Source: an uncultured Anaerococcus sp.
GTDB lineage: Bacteria > Bacillota > Clostridia > Tissierellales > Peptoniphilaceae
DNA length: 64,000 nucleotides
Assembly (NCBI GenBank): GCA_900551095.1
Contig: URUJ01000006.1
Span: 1-64,000, forward strand
Direction of reading: 5' to 3'
In this document: one piece after another, positions 1 to 9,234 of the stretch
Layout: the number at the start of each line of letters is the position of its first letter
Numbering within the stretch: the first letter of the stretch is position 1
Program-made: the position numbers and the translations under genes
The notes under the pieces: generated by a model
Databases searched by the model: none
Seen by the model: the letters and a program-made list of their open reading frames with translations, nothing else
What the model was told of the DNA's origin: nothing

Positions 1-763
1 TTTTTCTTCTAAAATCTTCTCCCGTAACTTTAACTGGTATTGTCATTTCAAGTATCCTTGAATATATTCTCTGATACTCAAGGTCAATATTAGGATTTTG
101 AATAATTTCTAATGATAAGTTTGTAGTAAAAATTGTCGGCCTACCCTTTAAGTACCTTGAGTTTATAATGTTATATACTTGTTCTCTTGCATAAGATGTA
201 TCCCTTTCAATTCCAAGGTCATCTAATATTAACAATGAAATATTAGATAGTTTATTTATAATTTCATTTGAATCTAGCTTAAATGCTGATTTTTGTATTT
301 GGTTTATAACCTGAGATAAATTCATAATCTTAACTTTAACTTGTTCTCTTTCAATTAATTCATTTGCAATGGAACAAGCAAGATAAGTCTTTCCACTGCC
401 AACATCTCCATAAAATAAAAGTCCAACATTGTCTTCCTTCATTTGCTCAAAACTCTTGGCATAATTGTAAGCAACCTTGTAAGCTTGACCTTTTTCATTT
501 AAGAATCTCTCAAAAGTATATTGGTGTTGGTTTGGCGATGAAAAACAATCTCTTTTTAGCGATGATATTCTAGTTAATATTTCTCTTTCTGCATTTTCCT
601 TATCTCTTTTTATTTCACATTCACATTTAATTCTGGGAATGAACTTTGTAAATCCAAGGTCAAGTAATTCTCCATCGACTCTTTTACCACATAATTTACA
701 ATAGATATGTCCATTTCTTTCAACATCATTTTCTCTTAATACAAAATCTTTTAAGCTTGTCAT
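1..763 (-). CDS. DnaC/IstB-like ATPase of an integrative element (partial, C-terminus beyond window edge)
   Basis: The minus-strand frame from ATG at 763 is open to the window edge, so only the last few residues are missing. The N-terminal third carries a small zinc-binding region (CKLCGK, later CEC). It is followed by an AAA+ loader core with Walker A (YGDVGSGKTYLA) and Walker B (LLILDDLG), ending near a GEDFRR motif. DnaC-family proteins load the replicative helicase; here it probably serves the element's own replication. The start overlaps the repA stop by ATGA, indicating translational coupling. RepA_N plus DnaC pairs are typical of Tn1549-like conjugative elements (family knowledge). Confidence 0.85.
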   Translation of the reverse strand, partial: MTSLKDFVLRENDVERNGHIYCKLCGKRVDGELLDLGFTKFIPRIKCECEIKRDKENAEREILTRISSLKRDCFSSPNQHQYTFERFLNEKGQAYKVAYNYAKSFEQMKEDNVGLLFYGDVGSGKTYLACSIANELIEREQVKVKIMNLSQVINQIQKSAFKLDSNEIINKLSNISLLILDDLGIERDTSYAREQVYNIINSRYLKGRPTIFTTNLSLEIIQNPNIDLEYQRIYSRILEMTIPVKVTGEDFRRK

Positions 764-1533
764 AAACTCTCTCCTATATCGTAATTCATTTTTCTTGTTG
801 ATTTGTCATTAATATTTTTTGCCTGATCATTAAGATACCAATTGATTATCGTTGCCTTGTGGTCTTGATATTCTCTGTTATTTGCTTTCATATATGACGA
901 CAATCTATCAATGTATTCATTAATTCTACTTCCTAACTCATTTGTTAAGTCCTTATATTCTTCATCAGCCAAAAATATATTTTTATATATTCCATAAGGT
1001 TTTTGCCCTTTACTAAAATCATTATTTCTTAACTCATTATTACTAATATTGTTATAGTTACCTTCCGATTTTCGGAAATCTTGAAGTCTGTTATTCGGAG
1101 TTCTTGAATTCCGATTTTCGGAAGTCTGAACTTCTGCTTTTCGGAAATCTGGATTTCTATTATTTGAATCATAGAAAACACTCATAAAATCTTTAACATA
1201 TATCCTATTTGGTTTTCCAAGCCCTTGTCTTTTCTTTTCTATCAATCCAATTCCTGATTTTGTATCAAGCTCATTTATAATCTTTAAGGCTTTATCATTA
1301 GCACAGTTAAATTGCTCTTTAATAGCATCCATTTTGTAGTAAATAAAAACTTTTCCATCTTCATCGATCCAGCCATTTTTATATGAAAGACCCATTCGAT
1401 TAAGCATATATGAATACAAAACTTTAGCTTCAATAGAAATGCTCTCAAAAATCTCATCTTCCATTAATACCATAGGCAACCTAATGAAGTTATACATTTC
1501 AGATTGCCTATTATAAAAATAATCAAAATTCAT
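760..1533 (-). CDS. repA: RepA_N-type replication initiator of an integrative conjugative element
   Basis: 257 residues. The N-terminal half (about 1-120) matches the RepA_N initiator domain in style: FIRLPMVLM, then an AKVLYSYMLNRMGLS segment, an NGWIDEDGKVFIYY segment and a GIGLIEKKRQGLGKP segment. The middle (about 125-170) is low-complexity and encoded by iterons. The C-terminal ~80 residues resemble the conserved tail of Tn1549-type RepA proteins. It probably initiates replication of the excised element. A strong AAGGAGG ribosome site precedes ATG 1533, and a terminator hairpin lies just upstream. Family assignment is by recognition, not search. Confidence 0.88.
   Translation of the reverse strand: MNFDYFYNRQSEMYNFIRLPMVLMEDEIFESISIEAKVLYSYMLNRMGLSYKNGWIDEDGKVFIYYKMDAIKEQFNCANDKALKIINELDTKSGIGLIEKKRQGLGKPNRIYVKDFMSVFYDSNNRNPDFRKAEVQTSENRNSRTPNNRLQDFRKSEGNYNNISNNELRNNDFSKGQKPYGIYKNIFLADEEYKDLTNELGSRINEYIDRLSSYMKANNREYQDHKATIINWYLNDQAKNINDKSTRKMNYDIGESL
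1063..1153. repeat. Iterons inside repA, probable element origin
   Basis: Four degenerate ~22-bp direct repeats follow one another inside repA. On the minus strand they share a core GANTTCCGAAAA, and two contain the palindrome TTCCGAAAATCGGAA (plus-strand copies at 1063-1077 and 1109-1123). They encode repeated DFRK/ENRN-like peptide stretches. RepA_N replicons are known to carry their origin as repeats within the rep gene, so this is a likely oriV (inference). Confidence 0.6.
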
Positions 1534-1553
1534 CCCTACCTCCTTTCTTTGAA

Positions 1554-1585
1554 TTAAAAAAGAGCAGCCTTATTTAAGCTACTCT
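1554..1585 (-). terminator. Rho-independent terminator in the repA leader (possible attenuator)
   Basis: Read on the minus strand, AGAGTAGCTT pairs with the later GGCTGCTCT arm (10 pairs with G-U wobbles). The hairpin is followed by six T, ending 20 bases before the repA ribosome site. It could end the rlmCD transcript, attenuate repA, or both. The 5' arm overlaps the stop codon of a short leader ORF. Confidence 0.65.
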
Positions 1586-1670
1586 TGTAGAAAGTATAAA
1601 ATGGGTTTTATCTTATTATATTTTTCTTTGTGTCTCCTCATACCAGTTGCAAAACTACTCTTACGTCCAT
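1579..1670 (-). other. Two overlapping short leader ORFs upstream of repA
   Basis: A 10-codon ORF (ATG at 1670, stop 1638) overlaps by ATGA a 20-codon ORF (ATG 1641, stop 1579). The stop codon of the second lies inside the 5' arm of the terminator hairpin at 1554-1585. This geometry is what a ribosome-controlled attenuator would need, but neither ORF has a strong ribosome site. Translation is unproven. The stretch 1586-1762 is otherwise without a recognised gene and must hold the element end. Confidence 0.3.
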
Positions 1671-1762
1671 ATAGTTTTTTTGAGTCTTTTTGACGTATCC
1701 TTCTTCATCTTTATCGAAGACAAAATACTTATAAAACTGCTTAAAATGCAGGATTTCTAAAT

Positions 1763-3010
1763 TTATATCTTTTGTATCAACGCTATAGTCTCCACATGCA
1801 TTGTCTGAGGGAACATATCTACTGCTTTGATTTTTTCTAGTTTATATCCTTGTTTTTCAAATCTATTTATATCTCTGGCGAGGGTTTGAGGGTTACACGA
1901 GATGTAGATTATTTCTTTAAGTCCCGATTTGCCTATAGATTTTATAAGATCTTTATCTAGTCCCGCCCTTGGTGGGTCTACTATTAGGCTGTCAATTTTT
2001 TCTTTTTTTATAAATTTTTCGTCGATATATTTAGCATTTTTGGCTATGAATTTATAATCTTTGAGATTATTCTTCTCTGCATTTATCTTTGCATCTTTGA
2101 TGGCGTTTTTGTTTATTTCTACACCTACCAAATTGTCGCCATTAATTGCGATTGATGATGTGGCAGATCCGCAATATAGGTCTAGGACTTTTTTATTTTC
2201 TCCTAAAAGTTTTTTCGCTTGTCCGTAAAGATTTTCTATTTGATAGTCATTTACTTGATAAAAGTCATTTCCGCTTATTCTAAAGGTCTTATCAAGTATT
2301 TTGTATTCTAAATAATCTTTACCAGAAATATTTATCTTGTCTTTGCCAATTATATTTATGAAAAATTTGCTGTCGGCGTATTTTTCTTTGATATAGGATA
2401 TAGCATCACTAGAATTAACAAGGTCAAGGTTTAGCATAAGGTCTTTGCCATTTGTTCTGATTGTAATTTCTTTTATTGATCCCGGGAATTTTTTTGATAT
2501 GTCTTTTGTAATTTTTTCTATTTCTGATAAGTTTTCACTTATTTCTTCTCTTGCTAATAGGCAGTCCTTGATATATACTAAATCGTTTGAATAGGATTTG
2601 TTGTAGGCAAGTCTGCCGTCCTTATCCACTTGAAGTCTAATTTTATTTCTATACCTTAACTCTTTTGATGGTATTATCTCTATATCAGGTAGATTATAGG
2701 ATCTTGATTTCGCTAGGGCTGATATTACAAGATTCTTTTTTATTTCTAACTGGTTTTCATATTTTATATCCATAATAGTACAAGCTCCACATTCATAAAA
2801 ATATGGACATGGAGCTTGAATTTCGTAGGGACTTTCTTTGATTGTTTTTATTTTTTTTGCATTGTAGAAGTTTTTCTTTTCTTCTAAGATTTCAATTTCG
2901 CATATTTCACCAAATATTGCATTTTCAATAAAAGCAACCTTGTCAGGTGTTTCTCCGACTCCTCTACCATCTATTAGGATATCTCTTATATAGATATCAC
3001 TGTATTTCAT
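1763..3010 (-). CDS. rlmCD: 23S rRNA (uracil-5-)-methyltransferase RlmCD/RumA family
   Basis: 415 residues. It methylates U in 23S rRNA using SAM and carries a [4Fe-4S] cluster. The visible cluster cysteines are C68, C74 and C77 (CPYFYECGAC), with a fourth near residue 150 (DCLLA). The C-terminal SAM methyltransferase fold has LDLYCGSATSSIAI, VDPPRAG and the nucleophile loop YISCNPQTLARD, with the catalytic Glu in HVET. The start overlaps the last base of pyk. The gene ends 230 bp from the conjugative-element rep module. The 3' end of rumA genes is a known integration hotspot, so the insertion probably uses it (inference). Confidence 0.93.
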   Translation of the reverse strand: MKYSDIYIRDILIDGRGVGETPDKVAFIENAIFGEICEIEILEEKKNFYNAKKIKTIKESPYEIQAPCPYFYECGACTIMDIKYENQLEIKKNLVISALAKSRSYNLPDIEIIPSKELRYRNKIRLQVDKDGRLAYNKSYSNDLVYIKDCLLAREEISENLSEIEKITKDISKKFPGSIKEITIRTNGKDLMLNLDLVNSSDAISYIKEKYADSKFFINIIGKDKINISGKDYLEYKILDKTFRISGNDFYQVNDYQIENLYGQAKKLLGENKKVLDLYCGSATSSIAINGDNLVGVEINKNAIKDAKINAEKNNLKDYKFIAKNAKYIDEKFIKKEKIDSLIVDPPRAGLDKDLIKSIGKSGLKEIIYISCNPQTLARDINRFEKQGYKLEKIKAVDMFPQTMHVETIALIQKI

Positions 3011-4782
3011 TAGATTACTTTTGTTTCTCCGTTATAGATTACTCCACCTATTGGATCTACTGTTACAATTTGTCCGTCTTTAACTAGACTTTGTGCATTT
3101 GTAGCTCCTACTACTGCAGGAATTCCAAAGTGTACTGCTGCTACTGCTGTGTGGCTTGTTAACCCACCTGTTTCTGTAACTATAGCTGAAGCTTTTTCGA
3201 TAAATTCTGTTATGTCTGAATCTGTAAATTTGGCTACAATTACGTCGCCTTCTACAAATTTATTTTCAAGCTCTCTTTTTGTTGAGCCGATTACTACTTT
3301 TCCAGATACTGATTTTGCACCTATACCAGTACCAGATGTGATAATATCTCCTATTACATGGACTTTGATTAGGTTTGAAGAACCGCTTACTCCGAGTGGA
3401 ACACCTGCTGTTACAACAGTTAGGTCTCCTTCTTCTAGATATCCTTCTGATAGTCCTCCAACTATAGCTCTTTCAATTAATTCATCTGTCTCGTGAGCTC
3501 GTTTTATTACCAGTGGATAAACACCCCAAACAATTGAAAGTTGACGGGCAACGTAGTCGGTAGTTGTTGCGGCAACTATAGTTGTTCTTGGTCTAAATTT
3601 AGAGATTACTCTAGATGTATTACCTGAAGATGTGCATGAAATTATTGCTTTGGCATCTAGTTCTCTTGCTATTTGACAGGTTGATCTAGCGATGGAGTTG
3701 GTTGTATTTCTTCTTGTAATTACTTTGTTGTTGTATACTTTTTCTATAAAGTCATCAGATAATTCTGTTGTAATACAAATATCTCTCATGGTTTTAACAG
3801 CTTGGACTGGATATTTTCCACCAGCTGTTTCCCCTGATAGCATAACGCAATCAGTACCATCTATAATCGCATTGGCAACGTCTGTTGTTTCAGCTCTTGT
3901 TGGTCTTGGGTTTCTTATCATAGAATCAAGCATTTGAGTTGCTGTTATAACAGGTTTTGCTGAAGCATTACATCTTCTGATGATGTCTTTTTGTACACCT
4001 GGTATAAGTTCAGTTTTGATTTCTATACCCAAATCTCCCCTTGCTACCATAATTCCGTCAGATGCTTCGATTATTTCTTCGATATTGTCAACACCTTCTT
4101 GTGACTCAATCTTAGATATAATCTTGATATCTTCTCCACCGTGGTTTTCTAAGACTTTTCTTATATCATAAACATCTTCTTTTTTACGAACGAAAGAAGC
4201 TGCTATTAAATCGATACCGTTTTCGATACCAAACTTAATGTCATCAACATCTTTTGGTGTTAATGATGGTAAATTTGTTTTTGAACCAGGAAGGTTGACT
4301 CCCTTGTGATCTGAAAGAACACCATTGTTTTGGACTCTACAAACTACGTCAGTTCCATCTTTAATGTCAATTACTTCTAGCTGAACAAGTCCGTCATCTA
4401 TGTATATTTCACTTCCTATAGATACGTCTTGTGGTAAGCCTTTATGAGTCACAGAAACAATATCTTGACTACCCATTACGTCTCTTGTAGTTAAGGTAAA
4501 GATATCATCTGGTTTTAGGAAAATTTCCTTTACATTATAGTTACCAGTCCTTATTTCAGGTCCCTTGGTATCTAGCATGATTGCTATTGGTTTATTTAAT
4601 TTTCTTCTTAGTCTTCTGATTGTTTTTATTTTTTCTAGATGTTCTTCATGGGAACCATGCGAAAAGTTAAGTCTTGCTACGTTCATTCCATTTAGGATAA
4701 GCTGTTCAAGTACCTCTGGATTTTCACTTGCTGGTCCTATTGTACATACTATTTTTGTTTTCTTTAATATTTGAGGTTGCAT
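3010..4782 (-). CDS. pyk: Pyruvate kinase with C-terminal PEP-utiliser domain
   Basis: 590 residues, the long form found in many Firmicutes. It converts PEP and ADP to pyruvate and ATP in the last step of glycolysis. Visible are the N-terminal barrel motif TKIVCTIGPAS, the metal and substrate motifs MLDTKGPEIRTGN and MVARGDLGIE, and the ATQMLDSM signature. An extra C-terminal swivelling domain has GGLTSHTAVAAVHFGIPAVVG, like the phosphohistidine domain of PEP synthase. The gene follows pfkA by 8 bp, a standard glycolytic pair in this group. Confidence 0.96.
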   Translation of the reverse strand: MQPQILKKTKIVCTIGPASENPEVLEQLILNGMNVARLNFSHGSHEEHLEKIKTIRRLRRKLNKPIAIMLDTKGPEIRTGNYNVKEIFLKPDDIFTLTTRDVMGSQDIVSVTHKGLPQDVSIGSEIYIDDGLVQLEVIDIKDGTDVVCRVQNNGVLSDHKGVNLPGSKTNLPSLTPKDVDDIKFGIENGIDLIAASFVRKKEDVYDIRKVLENHGGEDIKIISKIESQEGVDNIEEIIEASDGIMVARGDLGIEIKTELIPGVQKDIIRRCNASAKPVITATQMLDSMIRNPRPTRAETTDVANAIIDGTDCVMLSGETAGGKYPVQAVKTMRDICITTELSDDFIEKVYNNKVITRRNTTNSIARSTCQIARELDAKAIISCTSSGNTSRVISKFRPRTTIVAATTTDYVARQLSIVWGVYPLVIKRAHETDELIERAIVGGLSEGYLEEGDLTVVTAGVPLGVSGSSNLIKVHVIGDIITSGTGIGAKSVSGKVVIGSTKRELENKFVEGDVIVAKFTDSDITEFIEKASAIVTETGGLTSHTAVAAVHFGIPAVVGATNAQSLVKDGQIVTVDPIGGVIYNGETKVI

Positions 4783-4790
4783 TTTCTCTC

Positions 4791-5750
4791 CTATCTTGAT
4801 AAACTATTTGCCAAATCGTATAGATTTTCATCAAAAACTGACTTAACAGATGTCGCTTCATCCAAAGTTACTTCAATAATTTGACCGTTTACATAACCAA
4901 TGGCAAGGCCAGTTTTCTCTTCTGCTAGCAAGTCAACTGCACGAGAGCCCATAGCTGAACCCAATAATCTATCTACTGCAGATGGTGAACCACCTCTTTG
5001 TACATGGCCTAAAACTGTAACTTTTGTCTCAATACCTGTTTTTTCTTCAAGTTCGTTTGCTAGGGCATATGGATCACCAACACCTTCTGCAAGGGTAATT
5101 AAGTGGTGAAGTTTTCCCCTTTTCCTACCATGTTCCATCTTGGCAATTATTTCATTAATTGAGAACTTATGTTCAGGTACGATAATGGATTCTGCTCCGC
5201 CTGCAAGACCTGAATATAAGGCAAGATCTCCACAGTTACGACCCATTACTTCTATTACAACAGCTCTACCGTGAGAACTTGAAGTATCCCTTAGTTTACC
5301 TATGGCATCTGATACTGTTTCTATAGCTGTGAAAAATCCTATAGTGTAATCAGTATAGCCCATATCGTTATCAATAGTTCCAGGTATACCTATAGTTTTA
5401 ATTCCTAAATCTGATAGAGCCTTAGCTCCCTTAAAAGATCCGTCTCCACCAATTACGATAAGTCCTTCTATACCATAATCTGCAAGGATTTGTGCCCCTC
5501 TTTTTTGCCCTTCTGGGGTCTCAAATTCAAGGCTTCTTGCAGTACCAAGTATAGTACCGCCCTTGTGAATTATATCAGCAACTGATGATATATTCATTTC
5601 ATATATATCGCCTTTCATAAGACCATCGTAACCGTTTCTGACACCCTTAATTCTCATTGATTTATTAAATGCGGTTCTAACTGCTCCCCTTATGGCAGAA
5701 TTCATGCCAGGTGCATCACCACCACTAGTAAGTATGCCTATTGTCTTCAT
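4791..5750 (-). CDS. pfkA: ATP-dependent 6-phosphofructokinase
   Basis: 319 residues, the usual bacterial length. It phosphorylates fructose 6-phosphate in the committing step of glycolysis. The motifs are ILTSGGDAPGMNSAI (nucleotide loop), VIGGDGSFKGA, GTIDNDM with the catalytic Asp, MGRNCGDLA and GHVQRGGSPSA (substrate binding). The Gly after GGDG favours ATP rather than pyrophosphate as donor. It sits between dnaE and pyk in one minus-strand operon with gaps of about 10 bp. Confidence 0.96.
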   Translation of the reverse strand: MKTIGILTSGGDAPGMNSAIRGAVRTAFNKSMRIKGVRNGYDGLMKGDIYEMNISSVADIIHKGGTILGTARSLEFETPEGQKRGAQILADYGIEGLIVIGGDGSFKGAKALSDLGIKTIGIPGTIDNDMGYTDYTIGFFTAIETVSDAIGKLRDTSSSHGRAVVIEVMGRNCGDLALYSGLAGGAESIIVPEHKFSINEIIAKMEHGRKRGKLHHLITLAEGVGDPYALANELEEKTGIETKVTVLGHVQRGGSPSAVDRLLGSAMGSRAVDLLAEEKTGLAIGYVNGQIIEVTLDEATSVKSVFDENLYDLANSLSR

Positions 5751-5759
5751 TATTTCTCC

Positions 5760-8700
5760 TCATTTACTTTTAACATTTTCTTTTCCTAGCTTATCTTCAA
5801 GTAGTTTCATGGTGTTATCATTTAAATTAACCCACAATTTAGAATCTAAGCCAACTAACTTTTTCTTATCTTCAAAATATATCTTTACAGGATTTTTGCC
5901 TAAATTTGCCAACAAAATCCCTTTGATATCATTATACTCGTTATATCTCATTTTTAGATATAAAGTTTTAAGGTTTGACTTTTCTATATCAATAAATTCT
6001 GATGCTAATAATTTTACGTCACTTTCGTCAGTTTGCAATCTACCTTTTGCAATCACAACGTTATCATCATCAATTAATCCTCTAAACTGGCTATATGTCT
6101 TAGGGAAAATTACCATTTCTATATTGCCATACATATCTTCAAGGGAAGCAAAGGCCATTAGATCTCTTTTTTTGGTGGTAAGTTCCTTTTTATTGTTAAT
6201 AATCCCTGCCATGGTGACAAATTTACCGTCAAGTCTTGCTATATTTTTTTCACCCAAATCTTCCCTAAAATTGGTGGTAAAATTAACAATATTTGATAAG
6301 GCAAGACTTCTTTCTGACAAAGGATGTTCTGAAATGTAAAAACCTAATACTTCCTTTTCAAGTTTAAGTTTTACCTTCTTAGGATATTCGTCAATATTTG
6401 GCATATCTATATCTGTCTCTTCGTTAGAACCTGCTAGATCAAGAAGATTTATTTGACCTGTGACATTTATCTTGTTGTTATCGTGAACCGTATTTATAGC
6501 CTTCTCAAAAATCGCCATTAAAGATGACCTAGTATAGCCCAAACTATCAAAGGCTCCAGCCTTGATAAGAGATTCTATTCCTTTTTTATTTAGAGCCCTA
6601 GAATCTGTATCTTCGACTCTTTCTAGGAAATTTTTAAAATTTGTAAAACTTCCTCCTTCATTTCTTGCCTTGATTATAGCTTCAATCAGGTTCACACCAA
6701 CATTTTTTATACCTGACAGACCAAAAATAATTTTTTTATCCTCTACCTCAAATGATCCATAGGATTTATTTATATCTGGTGCAAGGACTTCGATTCCTAG
6801 CCTCTTTGTTTCCGATACGTAGGTGTAAAGTTTTCCCGTCTGATCCATCACCGAAGAAATCAGATTTGCCATATATTCTTCCGGATAATAATACTTTAAG
6901 TATGCAGTTTGTACTGCTACCAAAGAATATGCTGCGGAGTGAGATTTGTTAAAAGCGTATTTTGCAAAGGAAATCATTTCATCATAGATTGTATTTGCAG
7001 CCTCTTTTTTCACTCCATTTCTCACAGCCCCAGGAATTATTACTTCGCCTATTTCATTGACTTTTCCATTTATAAAAATATCTCTATTTTCTTCCATAAC
7101 AGCCATTTTCTTTTTGCTCATGGCTCGTCTTAAATTATCAGCTTCTCCAAGGGAATAGCCTGCAAGTTGTTGAACTATTTGCATTACCTGTTCTTGGTAA
7201 ACAATTATGCCGTAGGTTACACCTAGAATTGGCTTTAATTTTTCATCAAGAAATGTTACATCTCCCGGATTATTTTTGTTGTGAATATATTTTGGAATTT
7301 CATCCATTGGTCCTGGTCTAAACAGCGAGTTTGCAGCTATTAAGTCATCAAAAACAGTTGGTTTTAAATTCTTAAGAAAGGCTCTCATGCCAGCTGACTC
7401 AAACTGAAATAGGCCTATAGTTTTGGCTTGGTTAAATTGTTTGATGACGTTTTTGTCGTTAACATCAATATTTCTTATATCTATATCAACATCATAATTT
7501 TTCTTAATATCCTTGATGGTATCCTTGATTACTGTGAGGTTTCTAAGTCCCAAAAAGTCCATCTTTAACAATCCAAGTTCTTCAATCTCTGTCATATCAA
7601 ATTGGCTTACAACCTGATCATTTGATAGGGCAAGGGGAATGATATCTGTAAGGGGGTCTTTTGAAATAACCACGCCTGCCGCATGGATTGATGTGTGGCG
7701 AGGAAGAGCTTCAAGTTTTTTTGCTGTATCTATAAGTCTCTTGCTTTCAGCATCTTTTTGGTAGGAAGACCTAAAGGCATCTGATTCACTTAGAGCCTTA
7801 TCAATTGTCATACCTATTGTAGCTGGAATTTGTTTGGCAATGGTATCTACCTTGCCATAGGCAATGTCTAAAACTCTTCCTACATCTCTAATGGCATTTC
7901 TAGCCTGCATCCTACCGAAAGTTACGATTTGGGATACGTGGTCTTTTCCATAAAGGTCGTTAACATAGTCAACTACCCTATCTCTTAAGACATAATCAAA
8001 GTCGATATCAATATCCGGCATTGATACCCTTTCAGGATTTAAAAATCTTTCAAAAATCAAATCATATTTCAAAGGGTCAATCTGTGTTATATCAAGAGCA
8101 TAGGAAACTATAGATCCTGCTGCAGATCCTCTTCCAGGGCCAACTGCAATGTCATTTTTTCTAGAATAATTTACAAAATCCCACACAATTAGGAAATAAT
8201 CTACATAACCCATGGAGTTAATAACGTCAATTTCCTTTTTTGCTCTGTCCACAATTTCGTCGGTGACTATCTCATATTTCTCACTAAGTCCCTCATTAAC
8301 AAGTAATTTCAAATAATCTAAATTAGAAAGACCCTCTGGAAGTTTTGTGTAGTAAGGCAAGTGAGGTTGATGAAATTTAATTTCAACGTTGCACCTATCT
8401 GCGATTTTTCTGGTATTTTCTATTGCTCTTTCATAATCTTTGAAAATAGTTGCCATAGTTTCAGAGTCTTTTAGGTAAAATTCCCTATTTGGCATCCTCA
8501 TCCTGTCTTCATCTTTAATTAATGATCCTGTTTGGATGCACAAGAGGACGTCTTGGTAGTAGGAATCTTCCTTATTTATATAATGGACATCATTTGTCGC
8601 AACCATCTCTATACCAAGCTTCCTATGAAGATAAGCTACTCCCTTATTGACATTTTTTTGCTCAGGCATACCATGGTCTTGGACTTCTAGAAAATACGAA

Positions 8701-9206
8701 CCCTTGCCAAAGGCTTTTTCATATTTTTGGGCTGTCTTTATAGCAGTTTCCATGTCATCTTCTAGAATTCTTTGGTTAACTTCACCATTTAGACAGGCAG
8801 AAAGGGCAATCAGTCCTTCTGTATGCTCTTTTATAAAGTCAAAAGATACCCTTGGTTTATAGTAAAAACCATTCACATAAGCTTCAGAGACAATTTTAAC
8901 CAAATTTTTATAGCCAGTATTATTTTCCGCAAGCAAAATTAAGTGGTAGTACCTTCTGTTTATCGGATCTTTTATCTTATGGTCTCTTTCAGATACATAA
9001 ACTTCGCATCCGATAATAGGCTTAATACCACGTTTTTGTGCCTGTTTATAAAATTCTATGACCCCATACATCTGACCATGGTCTGTGATAGCAACAGAAT
9101 CCATGCCGAGTTCTTTACACCTGTCCAATAGTTCATCTATCCTTGTAAAACCATCAAGGAGAGAATATTCTGTATGGAGGTGGAGGTGGGTAAATTTTGT
9201 AGTCAT
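5760..9206 (-). CDS. dnaE: DNA polymerase III alpha subunit DnaE
   Basis: 1148 residues. It begins with a PHP domain (FTHLHLHTEYSLLDG). The C-family polymerase palm follows, with GPGRGSAAGS and the catalytic aspartates in SMPDIDIDFD, then finger and thumb regions and a helix-hairpin-helix region. The C-terminal OB fold starts near VTMAGIINNKKELTTKKRD. DnaE in Firmicutes works beside PolC, mainly at primer extension. The position between whiA and pfkA is conserved in clostridia. No intein or frameshift is seen. Confidence 0.96.
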   Translation of the reverse strand: MTTKFTHLHLHTEYSLLDGFTRIDELLDRCKELGMDSVAITDHGQMYGVIEFYKQAQKRGIKPIIGCEVYVSERDHKIKDPINRRYYHLILLAENNTGYKNLVKIVSEAYVNGFYYKPRVSFDFIKEHTEGLIALSACLNGEVNQRILEDDMETAIKTAQKYEKAFGKGSYFLEVQDHGMPEQKNVNKGVAYLHRKLGIEMVATNDVHYINKEDSYYQDVLLCIQTGSLIKDEDRMRMPNREFYLKDSETMATIFKDYERAIENTRKIADRCNVEIKFHQPHLPYYTKLPEGLSNLDYLKLLVNEGLSEKYEIVTDEIVDRAKKEIDVINSMGYVDYFLIVWDFVNYSRKNDIAVGPGRGSAAGSIVSYALDITQIDPLKYDLIFERFLNPERVSMPDIDIDFDYVLRDRVVDYVNDLYGKDHVSQIVTFGRMQARNAIRDVGRVLDIAYGKVDTIAKQIPATIGMTIDKALSESDAFRSSYQKDAESKRLIDTAKKLEALPRHTSIHAAGVVISKDPLTDIIPLALSNDQVVSQFDMTEIEELGLLKMDFLGLRNLTVIKDTIKDIKKNYDVDIDIRNIDVNDKNVIKQFNQAKTIGLFQFESAGMRAFLKNLKPTVFDDLIAANSLFRPGPMDEIPKYIHNKNNPGDVTFLDEKLKPILGVTYGIIVYQEQVMQIVQQLAGYSLGEADNLRRAMSKKKMAVMEENRDIFINGKVNEIGEVIIPGAVRNGVKKEAANTIYDEMISFAKYAFNKSHSAAYSLVAVQTAYLKYYYPEEYMANLISSVMDQTGKLYTYVSETKRLGIEVLAPDINKSYGSFEVEDKKIIFGLSGIKNVGVNLIEAIIKARNEGGSFTNFKNFLERVEDTDSRALNKKGIESLIKAGAFDSLGYTRSSLMAIFEKAINTVHDNNKINVTGQINLLDLAGSNEETDIDMPNIDEYPKKVKLKLEKEVLGFYISEHPLSERSLALSNIVNFTTNFREDLGEKNIARLDGKFVTMAGIINNKKELTTKKRDLMAFASLEDMYGNIEMVIFPKTYSQFRGLIDDDNVVIAKGRLQTDESDVKLLASEFIDIEKSNLKTLYLKMRYNEYNDIKGILLANLGKNPVKIYFEDKKKLVGLDSKLWVNLNDNTMKLLEDKLGKENVKSK

Positions 9207-9234
9207 AGTAGCTCCTTTAAAAAAAGACTTGCTT

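Noticed and set aside
364..573. Plus-strand 69-codon ORF
   Set aside because: Antisense to the Walker A region of the DnaC-like gene.
3149..4774. Several plus-strand ORFs of 63-115 codons across pyk
   Set aside because: All are shadows of the conserved pyruvate kinase frame without start signals.
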